Source: Elysia marginata
Lineage: Eukaryota; Mollusca; Gastropoda; Plakobranchidae
Direction: 5' to 3'
DNA: 29,096 bases
Assembly: GCA_019649035.1 (NCBI GenBank)
Contig: BMAT01007929.1
Coordinates: 72,906 to 102,001, forward strand
Made by a program: the position numbers and the translations under genes. This document shows, in pieces, positions 1-10,800 of the stretch (the first letter of the stretch is position 1; each line of letters opens with the position of its first letter). The notes beneath the pieces were generated by a model. It ran no database searches and was not told the DNA's origin. It worked only from the letters and a program-made list of their open reading frames with translations.

Positions 1-585
1 GATGATGATGATGATGATGACGACGACGATGATGATGATAATTATGATATTGATTATTATGATGATGATTATGAAGATAATGATGCTGCTGCTGCTGATG
101 CTGCTGCTGCTGATGATGATAATGATGATGGCTATTATGACTACAATGATCATGGCGATAATGGGGATGACGACGACGATGGTGATTATGATGATGATGA
201 TGATGATGATGATGGCGACGATGATGATGATAATTATGATATTGATTATGATGATGATGATTATGAAGATAATGATGCTGCTGCTGCTGCTGATGATGAT
301 GATGATGATAATGATGATGGTTATGATGACGATAATGATCATGACGATGATGGGGATGACGACGATGATGGTGATTATGATAATTATGATGATGATGATG
401 ATGATAATGATGATGATGATGATTACGACGATGATGATGATAATTATGATGATGATGGTTATTATGACTATATTGATGATGAAGATGATGGGGATGACGA
501 CGACGATGGTGGTTTTGATGATGGTGATGATGATAATAACCAAACTCATCCTCATGTAGGCATAAAAATGCCTGCCCTTTGTTGA
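1..585 (+). repeat. Higher-order GAT-type trinucleotide repeat, also an Asp-rich open frame
   Basis: The first ~540 bases are imperfect GAT/GAC triplets with interspersed GCT, TAT, AAT and GGT. Above the triplets lies a longer unit. The AATTATGAT anchor recurs at 40, 232 and 442, and GGGGATGAC at 163, 352 and 490. Every offset (192, 210, 189, 138) is a multiple of three. Frame 1 stays open from the window edge to the TGA at 583-585. It would read as Asp-rich sequence with Ala runs and a short non-repetitive tail ending KMPALC. There is no Met in that frame before the tail, so any gene would begin outside the window. It may be the 3' end of an acidic-protein exon or only a decayed microsatellite. 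I favour the repeat. Confidence 0.8.
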
Positions 586-1715
586 TATCGTGAACTCCAA
601 ACCTACGTTTTGGCCGTATCAATTTAGTGAATAGACTGTCCATTAGAAAAAAATCTTCATCGGACGACCAATCCAGTGTGCAGACTGTCTTCAATAGATC
701 TGACTGTAAAAATAACACTGTAACCTACGTGAACGAAGCTCGGCCTACTTATAAACCGTCGGGTAAAACAGCGCTCTCTATGTGGGGTCGAGCCGATACT
801 TTCCGAATCTCAAGCCGCTAAAAGCGGGCTCGTAAAAGTACAGCCTCGGAAAGTATTCTCTCTGTGCTTAGCGGGAAGCTAGGCCTAACGGGGCAGGATT
901 TTGGAAAGCTAGGGCATTCCTTTCTTCGAACGACACATTCACTCGATATAATATTTACTGATTTATCGATATACCATAAATGGTAAATAAATGCTGAGAG
1001 GCAATGTAATGTCTTGTGTGCGTTGAATCCAGACAGGAAGGCTTTAAAAGATTATTAACTTAAATAGCATTCATCTCAAAACTAATCAGGACCCCTACAC
1101 GATATCATATGTTCATGACATGAGGCTGTAATATAACTTTATTTGCCGTCAACCCACCCAACTAAACGCCTGTCTTCGAATGTAGCTAGGCTATTTTTCG
1201 AATTAAAGTGCACACTATAAAATCCTTAAGCAAAATTGATGTTGATGTACGATTTATCTTTAGACAAGAGCGTTTGAATATGTTACAATTTTTCTCGAAC
1301 ACAATCATGCATACCAAACATTTGACATGAACATTACTATAGCCTATCGTTTGCCCATTTTCAATCATGCATCCTTTCTGACATGTTAATTTATGCTTAA
1401 ACACTATATTTTTCCTGAATCTTCCCCAGCTATTGTCACCCCCTGTCCTTGTCATTAAAATCACAGGCCGAGTACATAACTTACGCACAAAATTAATTTC
1501 GTTACAATTATTAGGCCTACCATTAGGCTATATCTTCATATCGATGGTAAAAGGAAAACCACGACTTCAGTGACAGTAAAGAGTTTCATCCAGGCAAGCC
1601 GCAGGGCTAGATCATCATGCATTTGGGCTGACTGGAGTGACTGCTGAGTGCTGACTCCTATGGTAGCCTCGTCCAAATCAAGACGCATTGTTTGGGTTGA
1701 CCACAACAAACACAA
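586..1715 (+). other. 5' flank / presumed 5' UTR of the SUMO protease gene
   Basis: No protein gene is supported here. The open stretches at 627-821 (+) and 1186-1488 (-) resemble no family I know. About 690-900 is richer in G+C than the rest and holds a set of inverted repeats. No TATA box is obvious near the start codon and the transcription start cannot be placed. Two upstream ATGs (1617, 1660) lie close to the inferred start. Confidence 0.5.
789..856. other. Nested inverted repeats, potential structured element
   Basis: An 11-bp perfect stem can form between ATACTTTCCGA at 796-806 and TCGGAAAGTAT at 846-856. Inside it, CCGCT (815-819) pairs with AGCGG (823-827) across a 3-nt loop. CGAGCC (789-794) can alternatively pair with GGCTCG (827-832), which competes with the other stems. 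The region lies about 0.9 kb upstream of the start codon. It could be a structured transcript segment, a switch between folds, or part of a transposon end. Only the complementarity is directly seen. Confidence 0.4.
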
Positions 1716-1782
1716 ATGTTTAAATCACTTACAGATGGATTTCGCTCGTTTTGGTCACCCTCAGCTGATGAATTTGATGTAG
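1660..1782 (+). other. Overlapping upstream ORF (40 codons)
   Basis: An ATG at 1660 opens a 40-codon frame that runs through the SENP start codon at 1716 in another frame and stops at TAG 1780-1782. A second, 4-codon uORF lies at 1617-1631. If the mRNA starts upstream of 1617 both would be met first by scanning ribosomes. The 1660 ATG has a pyrimidine at -3 and G at +4; the SENP ATG also has C at -3. This is an inference from sequence only. Confidence 0.35.
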
Positions 1783-1828
1783 ACAGGGTACCAACAGGAT
1801 CTAAGAGAAAAATCAACACATCGGACAG
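1716..1828 (+). CDS. SENP1: SENP coding exon 1 (residues 1-37)
   Basis: The exon begins [13 protein letters not shown], an amphipathic stretch with Phe/Trp/Leu on one face, and continues acidic to SKRK. SENP2 proteins also start with an aromatic amphipathic segment that binds membrane or pores, followed by basic clusters; that likeness is my inference. A TGA at 1698-1700 closes the frame upstream, so 1716 is the first possible Met. Donor is ACAG|gtgatt. It ends two bases into codon 38, which exon 2 completes as Arg. Confidence 0.75.
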
Positions 1829-4800
1829 GTGATTGACTAGACTTCGAGATTAGATGGGCGCTCTAGATTTACCTATTTTCGTTTCAAATATGCTATCGAT
1901 ATTAGGTGATGGACTTTAAAAACAAATCAATGTAAGGTCCAACAGGGTTTCAAATTTATGTTTTGACCCGATACGAACGTCTTCTACAACTTAGGTTTAG
2001 GTTACATTTTAGCTACGATCAATAAATTCCATAATATGCCTGCTCAGTCAACATTTCGATGGGGCCTCCTAAGTTTCAGACTTAATTTGTAAAACTCAAT
2101 TACTGGTCAGGATCCCTGCATTTCAGCATTGCCAATGCCATTGGGGTGCCACAATTTATTTGAGATTGATATTAGTTTTATTACTCCTCATAAGATCTAG
2201 ATCTTGATCTAATAATGATAATATTTATTTCTTAGCGCTTTCCTTTTTCATAAGCGCAAAGCGCTTTACATTGGAATGATCGGATTGCAAAGCTTGGGCC
2301 TTCATTTCATCAGTTGGATTTCCACACAGGGGTGCTACTGTAGAAAGCCAAAATTTCTTTGTGAAAAATTCTACTTGATTTTTTAGAACTAAATGGTCCT
2401 ATGCAGTGATATGCATTTCATTTTAATTTCAACAAATATTTCTGACGAAATGAAAGGTTATGAGGAGTAATTTCTAACTCGAATATCTAGTGGCACCCCA
2501 CTGCGGAAATCCTGCCACCTTTTTATGTTAGTACTAGATCTAGTACTTTAGAAGTGCATCTCACTGCACTCTAGATCTACATTTGAGACCCTTAGACCTT
2601 AGTTCATTTCTCAAATTCAGTCAATCTAGACTTTGTTTCCTTGATTGAGATTTACAAGGGTTCTTCTAGAGCAGCTTTAGAGGCATGGTACTTTGTCGCT
2701 TTGGTAGCACGCTGGCATGGAAATCATTAATTCTCAAAGTTTGCAGCTGCCGTTTTCAAATTTAATGCAATATAGGCCTAATTAGGCACTTGGTTGCTTG
2801 CTGAGTGTAGTGGCTAATCTTGTGTCGTCAATCTGGTGTCTTGCAAGTTTATTATATGGGAGTTACCTGCACTGTGAGTGTTAGAAAGTGTGTGACATCT
2901 GTATAGGGCCAAACGCTGTCCAGAGTAGATTATATAGATTTAAGCCTACTGATGAAATATAGGAATGACTGCAGAATCTAATCTAAATCTAAAATGATGA
3001 TGAAGAAATGAAAGGGCTCTTCTTATTGATTCTTAAAATTAACTTAGAAAAGAATTTTAAAAGAAAACTGGTTGGCTAATGAGCTAGTAAAAGATTGAGA
3101 CAACATGCACGCGAAATGAAGGAAAAAACAGTACCTCTTTTTTCTAAAACTTACTGACGAAATGAAGGAAATTCATGACTGCTAAGTCTAATCATAAAAT
3201 TTGGCGATGGCTGTTTATAGTGATGACAAACTTAAAGGCTATTTCACTCTGATCCCTTAAAGTTAAGGGAAAGGGAAAAACAGGCTGGCTGATAAGCTGG
3301 CGCATTAAAGGGGATAAATCTTTCTCTCTTCCCCTGTATCCCTGATAGATAGGAGTAAGAGTTTTCTGAGTGAGTTAATCATTATTGATTCTATTTAAAT
3401 TAAATTACCTACAGTTTGATATCTAGAACTTAGGAATGGGAGCATTGGTTAAAAAGTTATGGTATGGTATGTTCTCTGTGAATTTAATGCGCCTTGGAAT
3501 TGAAATTTTTTTGCAAGTTTTCCCCTTATTATAGTTTTATACCCATGCACACTTTTCTTTTTAGATATGAAGCTTTCTGAATGTGTTTGCCTTGTAGATG
3601 ATAAACCCTATATAAAATTCTCTACAATTTGATGTATGAGTCTTTAAAATGTGTGCACTGGTTACAAAATTACGCTAAATTTTCTGAAAATTGTGTGGGA
3701 AACAGGCACAAAAATCCTATGCTAAATTTGAACTAATGAAGATATCAACATAATTTATAGGTGCCACTTTTCTGCTAAACAGTGGAAATTCCGCTATGTT
3801 CCGACCTTTCCGATTTTTCCGCTATCTACAACTTCAAGCAAATTTCCGCTATGACCGATACAAATTTGTGGACATACACATGACGGGTCTCTGTCTATAA
3901 AATTACCTCTATTCTTCTCCGTTAGAGTATAAAAATGAGGATTGAACGTCAGAGTAAACTGGGGCAACCCAACTTTTTCGCTCAAGTCTAGGATAACCTG
4001 CATAACAATCTTATCGGCTAGGCAAAAAAATAGCTGAGGTAGTTGGGAATTGCTTGAACGAGAGAGTGTAAAATGGACCTGCGCGGGTTAAGCTTAGAAC
4101 AGCAGAATACGAAAGAGGACAGTTCTCGTAAAAAACGATTCTTAACTTCGTAATCTAGGTCTACGGATATGCGAACAGTTTGCTAACTTATACTTCTCAA
4201 TCAACCTTAAACAGCACTAGCGCATAGCACAGCATAGTCAGAAGAAGGTTCTACAGCAATGTTGTATTAGCCAAGCAAGACAGATGAACTAGTTGAAAAG
4301 ATCAGCTACAGAGTTCCGCTATTGTAGGTTATAATTATCATAAACATTTCACCGGACCGCAAACAGTACTCTAGATCTATAGATCTTTTATAGGTCTAAC
4401 TTATATACATTTTCACATCTAACATTATCTGATTTAGTCTTAGATAAATTTGTATTTTTTTCCGAGGGATGCAAATTTCTTTTAGGCAGCAATGCAGAAG
4501 GAGACTATATGGGTGTAAACTGAAAGCCATGATAACATCCAGAAATCTTTATCTGCCAATGACAATGGAAAATGGGATTAGAGATATAAATAAACCGGCA
4601 ATGTGGATTTTTAGTCTTTTACACGTAGTCTACCGCAAATACCGATATCGTTACATACATGTACTTAGCTTTTTGTGTTGACCTCTATCATCTTGTTTAG
4701 AATAATTTCGTCAAACAATGAAAAATTTGAATGGAACGTTACAGGGTGCGTTGAACGCCACGTCCTGAATTAAGATCTCAGCCCAGATATATTTTTAAAC

Positions 4801-7800
4801 ATAACAAATAATTATTTTTAAAAAATAGCTCGAGAGACTTCTTTGATAAAAAGAATCAGGTTTTGGTGAATGTTTAAATGTTGATACGTTAGTGCTGCAT
4901 GTGGTATTAGCACCAGGGCCTTTCATTTCTAGGGAAAACACATGTACACCTAATGTATTCCAATCACATAAATGTATTAGTGCTAGCAAAGTGTCTAAAA
5001 AGGAATTATACATTTTTAGGTTTGAAACTAATTCCCTGTGATGGCGCTTTATAAATTGTATTCAAACATGAAATAAGTAAATTGTTTTCCAAATTTTTAT
5101 ACTCTAAAATTGCTTCTTTTGCGGGGTAGTTTTAAAAAAATTTACGGGGGAGCATGCCCCCGGACCCCCCCTAGATAAGCTCCTGCCTTTGGCGGTCGCG
5201 TCATCTGTTCCTTAACTCCATTTAAGTTCCTCCTTTTTGAACATTATGAAGTGGCACCTATGATAATTTAAAGAGATCTGTAATCAATGTCTCAGGAGCT
5301 TTAATATATATATTTCTTAACTCTCTGTGATGAATTTGAATTTTTCACTAAACTGCCCAATTAAACTGCTAGATCTACGTATAGAATGAATTTTGCTAGA
5401 GTTTGTCATAGAGTCTGAAGAGCAACTGGCAAGGCTATGCTTGTCTGATTGAGAGAGAGTGATAGAGGAAGGAAAAGAACAGCTTACCAATGTTTTGCAG
5501 GAGTTCAATTGCCTGGGTGAGGGAGGTTAAGGAGAGTCAAACGTGTTTTTCTCTTCTTTTTGTCATCACGTCACCTTGCTAACTGGACAAGGCTGGTCAA
5601 TGTATATTCTTTCGTTTCGTCATTTTGCTAACACCAAATACTAACAAGCTCTAGACTACAATAATATATGTGTATAGATTCTACAAGGATGCCATTTTTC
5701 AGTTATTTTCCATTTTCCGTGTTTTTTTTCTTTTAAGCCAAACTAAATAAACACACAGTTTTGAATAAGATTGATCCCATGGCAATTCATTGCTCCCAAA
5801 TAACACTTTGGTATATATATATATATATATACTGTAGTGGGAACGTAATGCCAATATTTTCAGTTTTTTTCATAATAGACGATGTTCCTAAAAACGGTGG
5901 GCGAGAGTTATGCGCCTTGACCTACTACCAAAACAAAGGACCCCATATAAGTAAATTAGAAGAGATTGGGCCTTTTTCTTGTGTAAAACGCTTCTTACTG
6001 TTTGTTATGAGGATGATGTAGTCGAGAATACTTAAAAATGTAATTACAAAGTTATTAATGCGAATAATGATAATCCTATCTTTAAAAAAAATAATTAAAA
6101 GAGCACTTCATTCAAGACTACAGTTTGTCAAGCGCTAGAATCTACTGGCTAAAAAAGCCAACTTGCTGACAATAGGTAAAATAATTCATCATTCTAGGGC
6201 CATGCATCAAAATCTGATAGTTTTATGGTTGAATACTTGAATCTTTTTCAAGAATCAATTTTCCTGATGTAGGCCTACTCATCTTATTTTTCAAAATACG
6301 CCTTTGTTCAGGTCAAAATTATTTTGCGGACGTCCGAGAGAGCCATGACGTCATGGCCATACTTCGATCGGTGCATTAAATTTTTTTTTCTGCTGACTCG
6401 AAAAATAAACAAAAGTATCGCTTAAATGGTCTTTTAACTTTAAAACCTTAGACAAATTAGTTTAGACTCCAATAAACATAATATAATGATGTAGATCTAG
6501 ATAGCATCTTAGTAAATCTGCAAATTTAGATTAGAAACCTAGATCTAATCGCAGGTTAAAAGAAAAGACAAAAAATCTGTGTAGATCTAGAGTCTAGATT
6601 CCTGCATAGATCTAATAGATATGGATCGGTATCGGGAATGAGATTAGCGGGAAAACAAGAGTTATCGTTCCTGGTTGAAAGGTCGTGTCCAACACAAGAC
6701 CTAAAAAGCAATGTGTCATCAACAACAGAATACTTCTTTTTAAGTCACTTAGGCTTATAATTTAAAGTGCAATTACCTTGATTCACACCAAGCAAAAATT
6801 GCAGAGATTTTTAGTATTATGTTTGCACATTTTGCGAACAAATACTCAATTTATCAAGCTACGTGTCTTTTTCAACGTTAAATTATAGGGCCTAAATGCG
6901 GTAATCTGCGGCTTCTTTTCTTTATCTTTGCTATTATTTGAAAATATTTTTTGTATTTTACATTAATATATGTAAAATAACATTAGTATAAAATAAAAAA
7001 ATAAACGACACATATTGTTAGACAGGTCTTTCCGACTTTACTGAAACATTGCTGGTGAACGTAACAATAAAGAAAATTAATATGTCTTTCGTGGCTAAGG
7101 AAGAAAAATCGCTAAATACGTAATGGACAACGTTGAAAAAATCCATTTCGCTAAGATTAAAACAAGCTATTAAATGTTTAGGCCAACATGCAAAATGTTT
7201 ATCAAAACATAACTATAGATCTAGAAACTGAAAGATTTTTAACAATAAACTTAAAGTTTTTTGCCCTTCAAACGTTCAATAGATTTTTGCCGTAAAACGC
7301 CAAAATGTAGATATAGTATTTTTTTTTGCTACTGCAAAGCCAACAGACACCATATAGAGAGCTTTAAATAAAACCAGCGCGGGTTCATTCTCATTTAAGT
7401 AAAGAGGACCAACATGCAACGGTTTGCTTGAATAGCTGCAATCAGTCGCTTATGACATTCCCTTTTATCTTGCATTTCACACAAAATGGCTCATGTAGGC
7501 ATTAAGCTTTTAGTTTTGCAAAGAAAAAATATGTATGAAACATCAAAAGCACGTAATACAAAGCCGATATGCCACAAATATACATGTCGTTATTATAGAG
7601 AATTTAGGCTTTCAAAACAGTAAAAAAACAAAAGATATTGCTTTGGCTGATGAAATGTTCGACTTACAAAAGTAAGATGGTTTATTGTTTTAAATTTCAA
7701 TAGTCAATAATGATAAATTATCAAGGCAATACTTAGTAGTTTGAAGGAAACAAAACAATGAAAACTATAAGAAAAAACGCGCTTACGCCTTGGCTGCCTT

Positions 7801-10800
7801 TCAGCCAAGAACGGTTACTCTAATTCTCTCTTGAAATCGCATTCCCGATTTAAATTATGGATCTAGATAAAATGATACAATTTATATTGAGCAAAGCAAT
7901 ATACATGTTTAACATGGTTTTAATTGATGTGAAGACCATTCTTACATTACTTACTTAAACCCGCAAAAATGCGTCGGCTTATTTTACTAGAAAAAAAACC
8001 AAATAAATTGATATAAAAATACTTAACGATTAAATGACAAAAACAACATAAACAATTGTAATGCTAAGAATGAATGTGATGATTATAATCAGCTTCATCA
8101 TCATTAATAATAGTTTTATCATCTATTTTCCTTGTAATTTCACGTATTTTACTATGTTTCTCCATCAATGCTGTTGGTGAAATGGTAGTAAGTCAAGGAA
8201 GATAACTATCGCTGAATTTTTTTAGGGATATCGTCTATTGAGTAGCATCCCTGATTCTACTATGCTATATTTTCAAAACTTAATTCTCTCTTTCAATATA
8301 CATTGTAGAATGCATTCACCCAGTTATACACATTTTATAGTCTTAGAAAGTGTTCATTTCATTGTTCAGTTTTGCAAGCTTCAGAAGCTCTAAATTGATG
8401 GACTGCCCTATCATTTAAATTTTGAAGTATTATTGTACTACTATTCATAACTCATGTAATGGAAACGACACCTTTTCTCATTTTGCAATATCGTGAAAAA
8501 AAGTAAACCATTTGATCTTATTATTTTTTTTTTTTTTTGGTTTTAAAATGCTTATCTATTTCTTTTGCTGTCTTCTTGAAGAAAAAAAACCCAACAAAAT
8601 TGTTTATGTGTTTTCATTAGTAAGTTTCCTCTGTAGAGAAATTCATTTACATGTTGCAGTATTACTGTGACTGAAACTAAACATCAACGTGAAGTAAAGT
8701 ATAGGTTAAGAGGTCAAGTGGTAGTTAAATTACTTGCCTGGGAATCTTTAGCTTTTACATATAAATGGGTGGACATTGTTTTGAGTTATTAAGTTTCTTT
8801 CTTTTTTCCATTTATTTTTTTGGCTTGTTTCTTGTTCTGTTTACAGAGACAAAAAGTTAAATATCTACGTACGCGATTGCATTTTCAGAGTAAAACATGA
8901 TGGCTTTATTACTATTTAAAGAAAATTATTAGGTTTGTATGATTTTGAATTTTAATTTTGAAATTTTTGTTTTCTCAGATCTGATGAAAATGGAAAGAGA
9001 AGGAAACTAGACAGCCAGGCTTCAAGTTCAAGTACGCTATTTATTATTGCAGCCAAAATATTTTTACATTGTACTATTAAATTCCTTAATTTATTGTCAC
9101 TAACAAAAGTTAGTACAAAAACTACTGGTTTTGAATCCTATTTATTATAATTAATTATATTTTCAGAAGTCCACAGGCATTTACCTTTAACTAAGTGAAT
9201 ACAGAAAAGGTCCTTCAAACTTTGACCTTTATTTGATGTGGTACACACTACTTGGCCATTTAACAGCTTAAAATTCTTTTTTTTTTCTGCCATGCTGAAT
9301 GATATATTCTTATTGTAATTTTTGCTGCCTTTGTTGATTTAAATTAATGAACTTTAAGTAAATATATGTACATACAGTGGAATCTTGTTAAGATAAACTC
9401 CTCTGAGACCAAGTACCAAAGTTTATATTTAGGCAGTAACAATTATGAACAAAGTAAAAGGAAAGGGACCAAAAATCAAGTTTATCTTAAACAGGGTTTA
9501 TCTAAAGCGGACTCCTGTAAATTGCAGCTAGTCCAAACAAGTCATCCTTTTTTATATTTTCATACTCAAAGGTATTATTTCAAACAGTGTCCAAATGAAC
9601 TAACTATTACATCCAATCATAATTTTTTTGCAAACAAATTCAGGTTTTTTGTTGATTAACTTAGAAAAAAGCCCACCTCTATGATAAAATTGTGTTTTGA
9701 ATTCAAATTTCTAATGTCAGACTCTTAAGCATAGGTGCCACTATTATCAGCTAAAAAGCGAGAAATTCACTAATGTGGGACCACTGTGTGAACACCACTT
9801 CCTTAACTTTTAATTTAGATCTCAACCCTGGTCTTTGAAAAACAAAGCAATTGTTTATTGAAATTATCAAATAGCCTGAGAGACTACTTTTAATAAAAGA
9901 AAATAGGCTTTGGTGTATGCCTACAGGTAGATATCTGCTAATACAGCATTTGTTATAAGCATTAAGACATTTCATTTCTATAGATATCACATTTAATATA
10001 TTCCAATCCAATCAAATTGATAAATTAGTGCTAACAAGGTGTCTGGAGAGAAAATGAATTTTCAAAATTAAAGATTTATTCCCTGTGGGATTACATTTAA
10101 AAATGAAACAAGAAGTAAATTGGTGCCCAAATACTCCACAATAGCTTCTTTTGCAGGGTAATTAAAAAATTCAAGGGGAGCATGCAACTGGACTCCATAG
10201 AAAAGCCCCTACCTTTGGTGGTCACATCATTCTGTTCATGTGTCAGCACTGGTAGAAGTTCCTCCTTTTTTGAAAACTATGAAGTGGCACCTATGGTTAA
10301 GACTTGTCAATAAATATGCATGTTATGTCTGATCCCTTTTTTATATCTTTTCATTAAAGCAATAAAAGATTACATCAGACATTCTATGACAAGAATGGCA
10401 GATTGGATAAGGCCTAGGCGAAAGCCTTTTTCTGAAGACTTTGAAACAAGGCCAAGATACAGAGCTGATCACGGTGGCAAAACCTCCATGTCACAAGAAA
10501 ATGGTCCTGGAAGTCACAGAAATATAAACCATGTCTCCTCTGTAAATAGTGAAGGAATGCGGGTAATCATTGAAATAATTTTTCAGTCTATCCTCCCACC
10601 TGGTGCAATATATCATGTGTCTTTTCTTTGCCTCCTCTTTCTGTAATACAAGACAGCCATTTTTCTTGCTTTTTTTTTTTTATCATCTCTTTACCTGTCG
10701 TAAAGAACATGTTGTCTCATATTGATCTTTTTCTCTTTATACATATTTTTGCTCTTTCTTCAATTGTTAACAAGTCATATGTCTCTTACCTATTCAAGTC

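Larger units (their letters stand above)
1829..8978 (+). other. SENP1: Intron 1 (7,150 nt)
   Basis: The longest intron, separating the two halves of the nuclear-localisation signal. It holds the MITE at 2139-2503, diverged local duplications at about 2946-3340 and 3409-3680, the 1.5-kb element at 3758-5262, a dispersed repeat at 5688-5776, a (TA)n run at 5812-5830, ACGT-centred palindromes at 6327-6357, a cluster of AGATCTAGA motifs at about 6490-6620, a small hairpin at 7789-7809, and a dispersed repeat at about 8240-8480. I see no protein gene or RNA gene in it. Confidence 0.75.
9032..10368 (+). other. SENP1: Intron 2 (1,337 nt)
   Basis: Holds a Tc/mariner-like end at about 9375-9530 and family A copy 2 at 9730-10295, which stops only 73 bases before exon 3. 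It could be 9 bases shorter if the upstream acceptor at 10358-10359 is used. Confidence 0.75.

Noticed and set aside
2..559. Met/Ile-rich frame of 185 codons at the window start
   Set aside because: It is frame 2 of the GAT array (ATG ATG...), an artefact of the triplet repeat. Frame 1 is the only frame with any coding appeal.
1735..1782. Exon starting at ATG 1735 after cttacag
   Set aside because: That frame ends at TAG 1780 after 15 codons. The frame from 1716 stays open to a good donor and joins exon 2 in phase with a bipartite nuclear signal.
7789..7809. Histone-type 3' stem-loop
   Set aside because: Stem length, loop size and flanks do not fit the histone consensus, and no histone frame is nearby.
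10296..10303. 8-bp target duplication of family A copy 2
   Set aside because: Left octamer CTCTTAAG and right octamer GTTAAGAC share only TTAAG out of register, so no clean duplication is claimed.
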